The translations under genes and the position numbers were made by a program. A stretch of 64,000 nt of DNA from Staphylococcus sp. NAM3COL9 (GTDB lineage Bacteria; Bacillota; Bacilli; Staphylococcales; Staphylococcaceae), in contig NZ_LGPC01000011.1 in NCBI RefSeq assembly GCF_001431205.1, positions 403,596 to 467,595 on the forward strand. The letters are read 5' to 3'. Positions within the stretch are counted from its first letter, which is position 1, and every line of letters begins with the position of its first letter. Below the pieces are notes generated by a model. That model did no database searches and was not told the origin of the DNA. It was given only the letters and a program-made list of their open reading frames with translations. Shown one piece after another: positions 50,353 through 59,182 of the stretch.

Positions 50353-50449
50353 CAGTATTATCCTTTTGCCTGAGAGTTTCGTTAAACTTGCACCTTCGGC
50401 GATGGTCTAATGTTATATATAATATAACCTGCCATTCTCTCTAATACTG
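50353..50449 (-). promoter_or_regulatory. Glycine riboswitch, single aptamer
   Basis: On the minus strand P1 CAGTATTA (5') pairs perfectly with TAATACTG (3'). Between them lie the conserved GAGAGAATGGCAGG, CATCGCCGAAGGTGCAAG and ACTCTCAGGCAAAAGGA blocks of the glycine aptamer. One full aptamer is visible, not the tandem pair. Glycine binding should prevent the attenuator and switch the cleavage genes on. The aptamer starts one base after the aroK stop codon. Confidence 0.92.
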
Positions 50450-50450
50450 G

Positions 50451-50966
50451 TCATTCGCATGTTAACTCTTCCATAATTTCTTTGTGTAAATCTGAAAGAG
50501 AATTACTACTATTCACTTTTATGAATGCGATTTCATTATATCTTGAAACCCTAGATGAATACAAGCTTTTTAAATCGAAAAGTGATTTATTATTAGCATT
50601 CGGTCTATTGTTATCATTCTTGATTCTATTGTAAACAATTGTCAAATCACAATCTAACCAAACAATCTTAGTTTGTTGCTTTAAAAAAGCATATGATTTA
50701 TCGCCTTCTATAATCCCACCACCAGTAGAAATGATATCAAAACAATCTATACATTGTTTTAAATACTTATATTCTAGTGATCGAAAACCACTTTCACCTA
50801 GTTGATCAAAAATATTAGGAATTGTTTTGTTCTCTTGTTGAATGATATAGGCATCTAAATCAACATAAGTGAGATGATCAGCTTTAGCAAGATATTTACC
50901 TAAAGTTGTTTTGCCAGTCCCCATAAATCCTATAAGGATAATTGGCTCTAAAATGTTATTTTTCAA
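50451..50966 (-). CDS. aroK: Shikimate kinase
   Basis: ATP-dependent phosphorylation of shikimate in chorismate synthesis. 171 residues: Walker [25 protein letters not shown] (DxD-type metal/substrate motif), [11 protein letters not shown] and [10 protein letters not shown]. The helix LID arginine lies in [17 protein letters not shown]. Its start overlaps the last comG gene by 11 bases, so it is translationally tied to the competence operon. Confidence 0.9.
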   Translation of the reverse strand: MKNNILEPIILIGFMGTGKTTLGKYLAKADHLTYVDLDAYIIQQENKTIPNIFDQLGESGFRSLEYKYLKQCIDCFDIISTGGGIIEGDKSYAFLKQQTKIVWLDCDLTIVYNRIKNDNNRPNANNKSLFDLKSLYSSRVSRYNEIAFIKVNSSNSLSDLHKEIMEELTCE

Positions 50967-51171
50967 AAATATCTTCCTTTTTTATAAATAAGTTGATTTG
51001 TTTTTCATAATAAGATTCAATATTGTCTAACGTTTTTAGCTGAATGCTAAATTGAAAAGTGTAGTTTGCTATTAAAGATAAATATAGCATAAATATTACC
51101 ATCACAAAAGGATATATGTAGCCCGATATGTTAAAAATAAATTTGTTTTTCAAATGTCTTGTCCTTATCAA
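50956..51171 (-). CDS. comGG: Late competence protein, ComGG-like
   Basis: 71 residues with one hydrophobic helix (~16-40, [19 protein letters not shown]) and a charged C-terminus. No pseudopilin cleavage motif. Identified by position as the last comG gene, overlapping comGF by 41 bases and aroK by 11. The assignment rests on context, not on sequence resemblance. Confidence 0.6.
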   Translation of the reverse strand: MIRTRHLKNKFIFNISGYIYPFVMVIFMLYLSLIANYTFQFSIQLKTLDNIESYYEKQINLFIKKEDIFEK

Positions 51172-51526
51172 ATATTTTCAAGTTAACAAGTAAAGATTTA
51201 TTTTTTAAAATTCGATATTTTATGGTCTTTACGTTATTAAGTAACGTGATATTTCCATTTCCATTAATGGACTTAATAATTTTGTTGTTTTTAAAGTTAT
51301 AAGATATAAGTTTATTTTTCTCTTTAATCAAAAGTTGAGTTTCTTTTGATTTATCTGTAATTATATCAGCCCTTTTATCCATTAAATCTTGAGTTAAATC
51401 TCTCGCAAAAAATTCACTTTCTATATTAAGATGATCATTATTTAGAACACTAAAGGCTGTAGTTGATTTGAATAATGGGGGCATTATAGTTAGTAATAAT
51501 ATAGTTATCATTAATGCAAAAAGCAC
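51131..51526 (-). CDS. comGF: Competence pseudopilin-like protein ComGF (start uncertain)
   Basis: 131 residues from the GTG at 51526. The pseudopilin-type motif NNAFTYIEVLFALMITILLL begins about ten codons upstream of that start in the same frame. No start codon precedes the motif before an in-frame TAA, so the full motif can only be made through an unusual start or by a frameshift from comGE. Minor pseudopilin of the DNA-uptake pseudopilus. Confidence 0.7.
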   Translation of the reverse strand: MLFALMITILLLTIMPPLFKSTTAFSVLNNDHLNIESEFFARDLTQDLMDKRADIITDKSKETQLLIKEKNKLISYNFKNNKIIKSINGNGNITLLNNVKTIKYRILKNKSLLVNLKIFDKDKTFEKQIYF

Positions 51527-51843
51527 CTCGATATAAGTGAAAGCATTATTTTTTTATAATAGCAAATTTCATTTTTTGTTTCCTTTTTTATTATACAAAT
51601 TTTATTTTCTTTCAGAGTTAAACTATATACGTCCAAAATTATACCTCTTTTTAATTCAGATGTACTGTAGTTATGAATTGAAAGTAATAGGATTCTTTTC
51701 ATTTCAATTTCTGATAATTTTTCTTTTGTAGCTTGATTTAGTTGTAATAACATTGGTAAAAACAATATACAGATAGTAGTGATGATTGAGAAAGAGATAA
51801 TAGCATCTAAAAATAATGAAGCATTGACATTATATTTTTTCAA
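51511..51843 (-). CDS. comGE: Competence protein ComGE
   Basis: 110 residues: N-terminal hydrophobic helix (NVNASLFLDAIISFSIITTI) like a minor pseudopilin, then a soluble part ending in NEICYYKK. After that an out-of-frame tail (IMLSLISRCFLH) is read while the -1 frame encodes the comGF motif. Overlaps comGD by 14 bases. Assigned by operon position. Confidence 0.7.
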   Translation of the reverse strand: MKKYNVNASLFLDAIISFSIITTICILFLPMLLQLNQATKEKLSEIEMKRILLLSIHNYSTSELKRGIILDVYSLTLKENKICIIKKETKNEICYYKKIMLSLISRCFLH

Positions 51844-52276
51844 ATCTTATCGTTCCTTTTTCAATGTGGAAAATAATTTTATATAATCGGTTGTTTCTAG
51901 ATAGGTAAAGTGTTCCGAATTTATTAGTGTCTCCATTTTTATCAAAGGTTAAATAGTTTATATTTGTTTTCGGATGAATATAAGTATTTTTAGTTAATTT
52001 TATAGGAAAATTTTCATGTTGAGGTTCTCTAACAATAATTTTCGAGGAAAAAGTGTTAAATATTAAAGTAATTGGTTTATTATCTTTAATTGCTTTTGAT
52101 TTTAAATAATTAAATTGCATAATTAGATTAGTCATAGAATGATTATTTGATTGGAGTGAGGAATTATTTATAGAGATGTGTCTTACTTGTAAAAGTAATA
52201 ACAAACTCACTATACCTAAAACCAATATCATTTCTATATAAGTAAACGCCTTACTAGTCAGCAACTGCTTCACCAT
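51830..52276 (-). CDS. comGD: Competence pseudopilin ComGD
   Basis: 148 residues with a type IV prepilin-like N-terminus: KAFTYIEMILVLGIVSLLLL, giving the processing Phe and Glu at +5. The rest is beta-rich and Asn-rich, as in the family. Overlaps comGC by 23 bases. Confidence 0.85.
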   Translation of the reverse strand: MVKQLLTSKAFTYIEMILVLGIVSLLLLLQVRHISINNSSLQSNNHSMTNLIMQFNYLKSKAIKDNKPITLIFNTFSSKIIVREPQHENFPIKLTKNTYIHPKTNINYLTFDKNGDTNKFGTLYLSRNNRLYKIIFHIEKGTIRFEKI

Positions 52277-52580
52277 TATTTATCGAAATAGTTGAACCGG
52301 TTTTACATCGCTTTTGACTTTCGTTAATATATCCTTCTGATACAAGATCATTAATTGATGTTGGCTTTTTATTATATTTTAATGAATAAGCTTCAATTTG
52401 ACTGTCTACCATTTTCAGTTGAGCTTCACAACCAGTAGATTGTATATGTGAAGATTGTTTTGCAATGTTAGGTATGATTAAAATAAGTAATAAACTTATG
52501 ATTAATAAAACAAGCAACATTTCAATAAGTGTAAATGCTTCTTTATTAAATAGTTTTTTATAGTTTTTAAAAAAATGCAT
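52254..52580 (-). CDS. comGC: Major competence pseudopilin ComGC
   Basis: 108 residues, best-conserved pseudopilin of the operon. EAFTLIEMLLVLLIISLLLI carries the prepilin peptidase (ComC) recognition site and Glu5. Two cysteines (CEAQ, KRCKTG) can form the disulfide of the mature pilin. Follows comGB by 15 bases. Confidence 0.92.
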   Translation of the reverse strand: MHFFKNYKKLFNKEAFTLIEMLLVLLIISLLLILIIPNIAKQSSHIQSTGCEAQLKMVDSQIEAYSLKYNKKPTSINDLVSEGYINESQKRCKTGSTISINNGEAVAD

Positions 52581-52595
52581 ATGCCTCTTTCCTTT

Positions 52596-53663
52596 TCATT
52601 TAATTGATTGCATTAAATCAAACATTGGTAACATAATAACGAGATATAAAGATACGATGAGAAAAGCTAATAATGTAAAAATACAAGGTTGGATGAATTT
52701 TATGAGGAGGTGCAAATAACGTTCTATTTGTACAATAACCATCTCGCTATATAATTTTAATTCTATTTCAACTCTACCTTTTTTCTCGCCTTCTTCTATA
52801 AATTCTGTTAACCCTTTTTCAAAACAAGAGATTCTAGTTAAAATTTTACTGAGTGTTAATCCGTTTTGTGTTCCAAATGCTATTCGTTCAGCTAAAAATT
52901 TTAAATAATTATCATTGTGTTGTTGCGCATAAATTTCCACTATTTTTTGTAAGTTCACTCCATTTTTATAAAACAAAGAGAATTCAGAAGCAATTCGATA
53001 TGTTTTATAAAGTTTGAAAAATTTACGTATGATAGGTATTGCTAAAACAAACTTATGTTTTTGCTGTATTGATAAAGTATTATAATAAAGAACTAATGCT
53101 ATTGAAGTAAATAATAGAAATATAATAAGGTAAGTTATGAAAGTAGGAAAATAAACAATAAATGTCGCTAAAAATTGTTGTAAAGTCGATATTTGGACAT
53201 TCATATTATTATATAGATTTTGGAATTCTGGAATAATAGTGTGATTTAAAACGATTAACATTGTTATGAATACTGTTAATAATAATAATGGATATTGTAG
53301 TGTTTTTAATAACGCTTTTTTAGCATTATAATTTCTCGATAAATAATCATGTGCATGAGCTAAACTCATAGGTAAATCACTAAATATCTCTGAGAAATAA
53401 ATAAGCATCACAACAGGTTGTGGATACTTTAATATGTGAAGTATTTGGTGACAGTTTGCACCTTTTTTTAATTCTTCTTCAATTAATGCAGTTACTTTAG
53501 GTGATTTAATTTTAATATGTTTTAATAAAAAGCTAAAGGCTTCAGAAAGAGTGAATCCATGTTCTAGTAAATCTTTCAATCTTATTAAAAGTTCTATTTG
53601 ATTTTTCTCGGTTATTATCTTATATTTAGGTATTTTAAATATAGCGATCAACAGTTTCTTCAC
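52596..53663 (-). CDS. comGB: Competence protein ComGB (type II secretion F-like membrane protein)
   Basis: 355 residues, three to four membrane helices (~120-140, ~165-190 and ~325-350) in two repeated T2SSF-like halves (IELLIRLKDLLEHGFTLSEAF and ASEFSLFYKNGVNLQKIVEIY). Platform protein of the pseudopilus. GTG start at 53663, overlapping comGA by 29 bases. Confidence 0.9.
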   Translation of the reverse strand: MKKLLIAIFKIPKYKIITEKNQIELLIRLKDLLEHGFTLSEAFSFLLKHIKIKSPKVTALIEEELKKGANCHQILHILKYPQPVVMLIYFSEIFSDLPMSLAHAHDYLSRNYNAKKALLKTLQYPLLLLTVFITMLIVLNHTIIPEFQNLYNNMNVQISTLQQFLATFIVYFPTFITYLIIFLLFTSIALVLYYNTLSIQQKHKFVLAIPIIRKFFKLYKTYRIASEFSLFYKNGVNLQKIVEIYAQQHNDNYLKFLAERIAFGTQNGLTLSKILTRISCFEKGLTEFIEEGEKKGRVEIELKLYSEMVIVQIERYLHLLIKFIQPCIFTLLAFLIVSLYLVIMLPMFDLMQSIK

Positions 53664-54609
53664 AAATCATACCTTCTTTAGACATTTGGTTTAAATGAAA
53701 TGATAAATTATGAAAATGCTTTGGTAATGTGTAATCATTATTAAAAAAATAACTTATTTCATGTTGCAGTAACTGTTCATAAATTAATTTTCTTTCACTG
53801 TTGTACGTTGTAATCAATCTTTGATTTAACACACTCAAAATAGATTGATTAATTTCTTGTTTTGTTATTCCCATTTCTAATAATCTTAATAACGTGCCCT
53901 TACAATTGTTAGCATGTATTGTACTTAGTACCAAGTGACCACTTAAACTTGCCTGTATTACATATTTTGCTATCGTAGAATCTCTAACTTCTCCAATAAG
54001 TATAATGTCTGGATCACACCTTAGTATAGCCTTAAAAGAACTCTCATAATTAATACCTGCTTTTTCATTGATAGAAACTTGAGTAATACCCTCAATTAAC
54101 TGCTCAACCGGATCTTCTACTGTTATGATATTTAAACCCAACTTTTCTTTTGCATACAAAACCATATGATACATTAACGTGCTTTTACCAGATCCAGTTG
54201 GACCACTAAATAGTATTAAACCTTGCTTTTTATTCATTAATGTATACAATTTTTCAATATTATGGGAGATATTTTGCTTTTGAAAATATTGAGGAATGAT
54301 TCTAACAACGCAACTTTCATTACCGAGAGACAATGGTAACGTAGAGATTCTTAAATAAAATATTTGTTTTAGTTTATATATGTATCTTCCACTTTGTGCA
54401 GAATTATGTTTTGATACATCTAATCCAGCGTGATATTTCATATAAGTAAGTAGTTTTCTATAAACATGTATCTGAATCGACTCAATAAAAATTAGTTCTT
54501 CCTGAATTCTAAATTTGATATGCACTTCCTTTTCAGAAGGTATAAAGTGTATATCAGTAGCATTTCTCTGAATTGCTTTCTCAAGCATATTGTTGAATAA
54601 TAACTTCAA
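53635..54609 (-). CDS. comGA: Competence traffic ATPase ComGA
   Basis: Hexameric ATPase powering pseudopilus assembly. 324 residues: ATDIHFIPSEKEVHIKFRI, Walker A SGPTGSGKSTLMYH, Asp box TVEDPVEQ, Walker B PDIILIGEVRD and His box SLSGHLVLSTIHAN. The start is a TTG at 54609, eight bases after AGGAGG; the GTG at 54618 is inside the ribosome site. That ribosome site is embedded in a strong hairpin. First gene of comGA-comGG, probably SigH/ComK-dependent as in S. aureus. Confidence 0.93.
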   Translation of the reverse strand: MKLLFNNMLEKAIQRNATDIHFIPSEKEVHIKFRIQEELIFIESIQIHVYRKLLTYMKYHAGLDVSKHNSAQSGRYIYKLKQIFYLRISTLPLSLGNESCVVRIIPQYFQKQNISHNIEKLYTLMNKKQGLILFSGPTGSGKSTLMYHMVLYAKEKLGLNIITVEDPVEQLIEGITQVSINEKAGINYESSFKAILRCDPDIILIGEVRDSTIAKYVIQASLSGHLVLSTIHANNCKGTLLRLLEMGITKQEINQSILSVLNQRLITTYNSERKLIYEQLLQHEISYFFNNDYTLPKHFHNLSFHLNQMSKEGMICEETVDRYI

Positions 54610-54613
54610 AAAA

Positions 54614-54647
54614 ATCACCTCCTACTTATAAACACGTAGGAGATGAT
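54614..54647 (-). terminator. Hairpin with U-tract covering the comGA ribosome-binding site
   Basis: In the minus-strand transcript AUCAUCUCCUAC (54647-54636) pairs along 12 bases with GUAGGAGGUGAU (54625-54614), with one U-G pair and a 10-base loop. It is followed by seven U that run into the TTG start. It looks like an intrinsic terminator for the upstream hydrolase operon and at the same time buries the AGGAGG of comGA. Confidence 0.75.
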
Positions 54648-54709
54648 AGAATTACTTTATTTATTTTATTTTTCAACCATTTTATAATCTTAATTAACAA
54701 GACGATATA

Positions 54710-55348
54710 TTAACCATGTAAATAAGGATTTAATTGCTCATCCTCTACTGTAGTATGTGGCCCGTGACCTGGGAATAATGGTAAATCATCGTCTAGTTCG
54801 AACAATTTTTCTAGTATTGAATTAACTAAAGTTTCATAATCCCCTTTATATAAATCAGTTCTGCCTATGCCTTGATTGAACAATGTATCACCAACAACCG
54901 CAAATTCATTAAAAACGAATGATAAACTACCTGGAGAATGTCCAGGCGTGTGAAGAACTTCGAAATTAAAGTCAGCGATTTGTACTTTACCTTCTTTAAG
55001 TTCTATCGGTGTCGCTTTACTCTTTATTATGGGCATGCCATATTGTTTGAAGTTTTCAGAACCATTTTTTTCTGTATCTGTTAAAAAATCAAATTCTGAT
55101 TTATGCATATAAACTGGTACATCATATTGTTTTATAATATCATCTAGCGCACCAATATGATCAAAATGTGCGTGTGTTAGCAATACGGCCTTTAGCGATT
55201 TATTAATTTGATTTAGTTTTTTAATAATTAACTCGCTATCACTAGCAGGATCTACTAAAATAACTTGCTTATCATTTTCAATAAAATACGTGTTTGTATC
55301 AGCTAAACCTAAGCTTAAACTCGAAATCCTCACCCTAGTTGCCTCCAT
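54710..55348 (-). CDS. Metallo-beta-lactamase-fold hydrolase (YqgX-like)
   Basis: 212 residues, glyoxalase-II-like. Metal motif THAHFDHIGALDD (His59, His61, Asp63, His64), HTPGHSPGSLSF, VVGDTLF, and final His in FPGHGPHTTVEDE. Specific substrate unknown; YqgX of B. subtilis occupies the same place beside yqgV and glcK. Overlaps the MTH1187-family gene by 14 bases. Confidence 0.87.
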   Translation of the reverse strand: MEATRVRISSLSLGLADTNTYFIENDKQVILVDPASDSELIIKKLNQINKSLKAVLLTHAHFDHIGALDDIIKQYDVPVYMHKSEFDFLTDTEKNGSENFKQYGMPIIKSKATPIELKEGKVQIADFNFEVLHTPGHSPGSLSFVFNEFAVVGDTLFNQGIGRTDLYKGDYETLVNSILEKLFELDDDLPLFPGHGPHTTVEDEQLNPYLHG

Positions 55349-55658
55349 TTTCCAAATGATTTTGGACAGCTTTTATCTTATCATTCATTTTACGAGATTT
55401 ATCACGACGATCATCAATTCTTATATTCGTGCAGACACGGTCTAAGCCTTTATCAAAAGGTAATTCATGAATTGCTTGAACAACCTCAAATAAATCTTTT
55501 AAGTCACCTTCGATTAATGTGTTCATAGGTGTCAATTGATAATCTATTTTGCCTTGGGCTTTATATTCTTTTAATTTTGTTTGTATTTCTGCAATATATT
55601 TACTAACACTTGGACCATCTGTACCAACTGGTATAACAACTACATCAACAATAGCCAT
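55335..55658 (-). CDS. MTH1187/YqgV family thiamine-binding-like protein
   Basis: 107 residues with a ferredoxin-like alpha/beta fold: AIVDVVVIPVGTDGPSVSKYIAE and YQLTPMNTLIEGDLKDLFEVV. The family binds thiamine-like ligands as a tetramer in structural work; in vivo role unclear. Stop and start overlap with glk by one base, so coexpressed with it and the YqgX-like hydrolase. Confidence 0.85.
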   Translation of the reverse strand: MAIVDVVVIPVGTDGPSVSKYIAEIQTKLKEYKAQGKIDYQLTPMNTLIEGDLKDLFEVVQAIHELPFDKGLDRVCTNIRIDDRRDKSRKMNDKIKAVQNHLENGGN

Positions 55659-56644
55659 TATTTAACACCATCCTTTTCAATTATATAAGTATAAATTAAC
55701 CCAGCTGCTCCGGTGATACCAGCATCATTTCCAAGTTGTGCTTGAACTATTTCTGTACCTTGTTGTGCTGGTGTAAATGTTAAATTATGATACTCTGTTT
55801 TAATATTTTCAATTAATATCAAGCCAGCTGTGGACATGCCACCACCTAAAACAATATATTTAGGGTTACTTGTAACGCTAATAATACTACATAAGTAGGC
55901 AATATAATTTGCTACACGCTCAGTAATGAAAATACAGAATTGGTCTCCAGCCTTAGCTGCATCGAATACCGCTTTTGCACTTACTTCGTTATCTTTAATT
56001 AATTGCAAAATTGATGATTTAAATGTTAACTTAGGATAATAAAAATTGACTAAATTAACTACGCCAGTTGCAGACGCTACGGTTTCAATGCAACCTGACT
56101 TGCCACAATTACAACGGAAACGTTGATCATGATCTACTCTAAAGTGTCCGATCTCTGCACCAGAACCGTTATGACCGTGTACAATTTCTCCATTAGAAAT
56201 AATACCGCCACCTAAGCCAGTTCCTAGTGTTATAGCCACAACATCATCTGAACCATTTCCAGCACCTTTATGTTTTTCACCTAATGCTGCAACATTTGCA
56301 TCATTATCAACGTAAACTGGGCAATCTATAAACTGTTGGAATATATGTCGTACATTAACACTTTCAGTCCAATATAAATTAACTGCTCCATTTACTTCAC
56401 CCGTTTCGAAATTCACTGGACCTGGGACACCTATACCAACACCAATGACGTTTGAAAAAGTATATTCAGATTCGTCTATATAATTTACGAAAGAATCATA
56501 AACGTTTTTTAGTAGTAAATAGCCAGTAGCATCAGACGTATCAGTATCAATTGACCATTTTGCTAGGCGATCAAGATTTTCGTCAAAAGCACCTAATTTA
56601 CATGTTGTTCCACCAATATCTGCTGCTAATATGATTTTATTCAT
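55658..56644 (-). CDS. glk: Glucokinase (ROK family)
   Basis: ATP-dependent phosphorylation of free glucose. 328 residues: N-terminal phosphate loop [18 protein letters not shown] catalytic region [13 protein letters not shown], active Asp in [25 protein letters not shown], and the ROK zinc motif [17 protein letters not shown] at 56644 has GAGAAGGATG upstream. First gene of glk-yqgV-yqgX; preceded by a long non-coding stretch. Provides G6P for the zwf/gnd pathway, including glucose freed by MalA. Confidence 0.92.
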   Translation of the reverse strand: MNKIILAADIGGTTCKLGAFDENLDRLAKWSIDTDTSDATGYLLLKNVYDSFVNYIDESEYTFSNVIGVGIGVPGPVNFETGEVNGAVNLYWTESVNVRHIFQQFIDCPVYVDNDANVAALGEKHKGAGNGSDDVVAITLGTGLGGGIISNGEIVHGHNGSGAEIGHFRVDHDQRFRCNCGKSGCIETVASATGVVNLVNFYYPKLTFKSSILQLIKDNEVSAKAVFDAAKAGDQFCIFITERVANYIAYLCSIISVTSNPKYIVLGGGMSTAGLILIENIKTEYHNLTFTPAQQGTEIVQAQLGNDAGITGAAGLIYTYIIEKDGVK

Positions 56645-57490
56645 TTATTTATTCATCCTTCTCTGTTTTTTTGAAAGGGTTTGCTGTCTTTCACTGTAGT
56701 TCAAAAGCGCTTATACATCAAGGGTTTTGGAGATTTTACACCAATATGTACTCATGATTTTTTACCGTTTTTAAAATAATACGCCCTTTTTTGCCCTTAA
56801 AATATCATTAGATATTTCCTTATATACATTTTAATCTTAATCAATTCTCAATTGCAATTATAATGAACAAAACCCAGCTATTTAACTAGGTAGGACTTTA
56901 CTAATATTTATCTAACTTCATACAAATAGAGTAATTGCTGATGAGCATCTCCTTTTCGTATATTAACTTTTACAAATCACTATCTTATATTTCTAAAATA
57001 TTACTTATTTCTAGCAGTTAAACCATATTTCATAAGTATCACTCCATTTATAATGAGATTAGCTACCATCTATCTATCTTGTTCACCTTTATATTTTACA
57101 AAAATCACTTTGAATATTTCTTCAAAAATTATATGATTTCGTCCATCGTTTTCTGCATTATATCACTCTGTTCAATCAGTTTATGAAGGAATTATGTCTG
57201 AAGCATTTAGCATATTATAAGTAACACTTCGTGCTAACCGTGCCACTTACTATTCAATAAAGCCTCTCAAAAAGAGGATATGTTGAAATTAGACATAAAT
57301 AAAAGCGTTACATCACATACATTCAGCCTCACTCTTATTCGTTTACTTGTAAAATGTATAAATCATACGCACGAAAAGACAACGCTACAAATATATACTT
57401 CTGTTATATGAAAAATGAACAAACATTTGATTAAAAATCTAGAAAGCATATCTAGTAACAAATTACGTCTTTTTAATCCATAAACAAATT
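56645..57490. other. Unusually long gene-free stretch upstream of glk
   Basis: About 850 bases with stops in all frames; no recognisable protein fragment on either strand. A short frame MKYGLTARNK near 57034 has a fair ribosome site but only ten codons. AGCGCT at about 56707 could be half of a cre-like site. A small GCCTCTC/GAGAGGC hairpin lies near 57262. It must contain the glk promoter, and may be the remnant of a deleted or decayed gene or carry a small RNA. Confidence 0.5.
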
Positions 57491-57524
57491 AAAACCCCCA
57501 TAAGCACAGTGGTTGCCGGGGGGA
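57490..57524 (-). terminator. GC-rich terminator after yqgQ
   Basis: On the minus strand CCCCCC and GGGGG flank an 18-base loop (GGCAACCACTGTGCTTAT), followed by TTTTAATTT. The C/G runs stand out in this AT-rich DNA. Confidence 0.7.
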
Positions 57525-57526
57525 TC

Positions 57527-57733
57527 TTATTTATTCATTCTTCTTTGATTTATAATTAATATACATTTCAAATATTCATCATTTGTTAATAATTTAAAAT
57601 CGTGCAATGATTTTATTTCTTGTTCCATCATTTCATACATATCATTTTTGTCTTTAAAATATATAATAAAGCCAAACTTTTTTAAAAGCTGAAGTACATC
57701 ATAAAAATTATTAATCTTTTGATTCACTATCAT
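57527..57733 (-). CDS. YqgQ family protein
   Basis: 68 residues, helical, with FYDVLQLLKKFGFIIYFKDK and a DEYLKCILIINQRR tail typical of YqgQ (DUF910). Function unknown. Overlaps the end of the rhomboid gene by 23 bases, so cotranslated; in Bacillus also between rhomboid yqgP and glcK. Confidence 0.85.
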   Translation of the reverse strand: MIVNQKINNFYDVLQLLKKFGFIIYFKDKNDMYEMMEQEIKSLHDFKLLTNDEYLKCILIINQRRMNK

Positions 57734-59168
57734 CGCTCAATTCTTTATTTAAATTAATATAATCATTATTACTTGAATCTGCCTTTAGCGCAGCTTTAAT
57801 ATATTTTTTTGCTTTATCATTATCTTCAAGAGACCTACTTGCAATCGCTAGTTGATAATTTAATAGACCGGAGTCAGGAAAATACCTTAAACCTCTTTCC
57901 CAAGTTGCGACACCTTCAGATTTTGAGTTTAGAGTTGCAATAATTAGTCCATGCAAATAATACGTTTCATCATCTGCATAGTGCTTATCTATCGTATCTT
58001 CAACCATATCTTTAGCTTCATTATATTGACCTTGCTTCATTTCATTCGAAATAATTGTATTATATATGTTATCTTCATTAATCGTAAAAATACGAATTTG
58101 TGCTGCAATAAACAATATAAGCATTAGAATTAACAAGAACCAAAAGCGATTTTGATTCGCTTTATAATAATGGCCGATTAATGTAATAAAAAGGCCACCT
58201 GCAAAGCCACCTATGTGTGCGACAATGTTAATATTTTGCATAAATAAAGATAATCCGATCATTATTACAAGAACAATTAGCAACTGACCAATAAGTTTAC
58301 GATTAAACTGTTTCCCTACATACATAAATCCAAATATAGAGCCAATCAATCCGAATATTGCACCACTCGCACCTGCAGAAACAGTGTCAGTATTGAATGA
58401 CAATGATGCAAAGTTACCAAAGAGTCCGGCAACAATGTAGATGACAAACATTCGCCAATGACCTACGATTGATTCCACAATTTTACCAAAAATGAATAAA
58501 CTCAACATATTCATTAAAATATGTTCAAAATCATAATGTAAAAATATAGATGAAATCAATCTATACCATTCACCATGCACCACATTAAAGTGCACAAGTC
58601 CACCTACATCTAACATTTTCAAGTCTGAAAATCGATTTAAAAATAGAACCATTGCAAGCCAGATGATAATATTGATTGCAATTAATGTGTAGGTAACAGG
58701 AGAAAACTTCAACATATGTTTCTCAATAGGATTATTATTTAATGCACGTTGTTTATATTGATATTTTGTAAGTTTACTATCTCGATTATAAATTTTCTTC
58801 ATTATGAAATTCGGCATAATTCTTTCAGCGTGACTTGCTTCTCTAATAATTTTCACTTTAAATTTAAGTGGTTGTATTTCATTTAAATTTTCATCAGTAA
58901 AAGCTTTATCAGTGAATATGTATAATTCATAATTTTTAGGTAAAAAATCTAAAAATGAAACGATATTCTCTTCGTTTTCTTGAATTCTACTTTTAGCAAA
59001 CCTAACTTCTTGAGAGGAATTAGCACCAACTTCAAAGATAACAACAGATTGTTTTTTCTTGTTTGCTAACCAAATTTCACTATCATCTTGATTACGATGA
59101 ACAATATGATAATTAAAATATTTAATCCAAGTGTAGATACACTTCCAATAAAGTTTTTCTGTAATCAT
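57711..59168 (-). CDS. gluP: Rhomboid intramembrane serine protease with TPR region (GluP/YqgP)
   Basis: 485 residues. N-terminal cytosolic domain (~1-160), then six or seven membrane helices containing WYRLISSIFLHYDFEHILMN, the catalytic Ser in SAGASGAIFGLIGS and catalytic His in VAHIGGFAGGLF. The C-terminal tetratricopeptide-like helices (~370-485) are tipped by an acidic end. Bacillus YqgP cleaves membrane transporters in quality control. ATG at 59168 follows TGGAGG; an ATG at 59180 lies on that site. Follows the cyclo-ligase gene. Confidence 0.9.
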   Translation of the reverse strand: MITEKLYWKCIYTWIKYFNYHIVHRNQDDSEIWLANKKKQSVVIFEVGANSSQEVRFAKSRIQENEENIVSFLDFLPKNYELYIFTDKAFTDENLNEIQPLKFKVKIIREASHAERIMPNFIMKKIYNRDSKLTKYQYKQRALNNNPIEKHMLKFSPVTYTLIAINIIIWLAMVLFLNRFSDLKMLDVGGLVHFNVVHGEWYRLISSIFLHYDFEHILMNMLSLFIFGKIVESIVGHWRMFVIYIVAGLFGNFASLSFNTDTVSAGASGAIFGLIGSIFGFMYVGKQFNRKLIGQLLIVLVIMIGLSLFMQNINIVAHIGGFAGGLFITLIGHYYKANQNRFWFLLILMLILFIAAQIRIFTINEDNIYNTIISNEMKQGQYNEAKDMVEDTIDKHYADDETYYLHGLIIATLNSKSEGVATWERGLRYFPDSGLLNYQLAIASRSLEDNDKAKKYIKAALKADSSNNDYINLNKELSDDSESKD

Positions 59169-59182
59169 TTCTGCCTCCATAA

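Noticed and set aside
56700..56720. Possible cre site (AGCGCT palindrome) upstream of glk
   Set aside because: Flanking bases do not fit the cre consensus in either orientation; not reported as a site.
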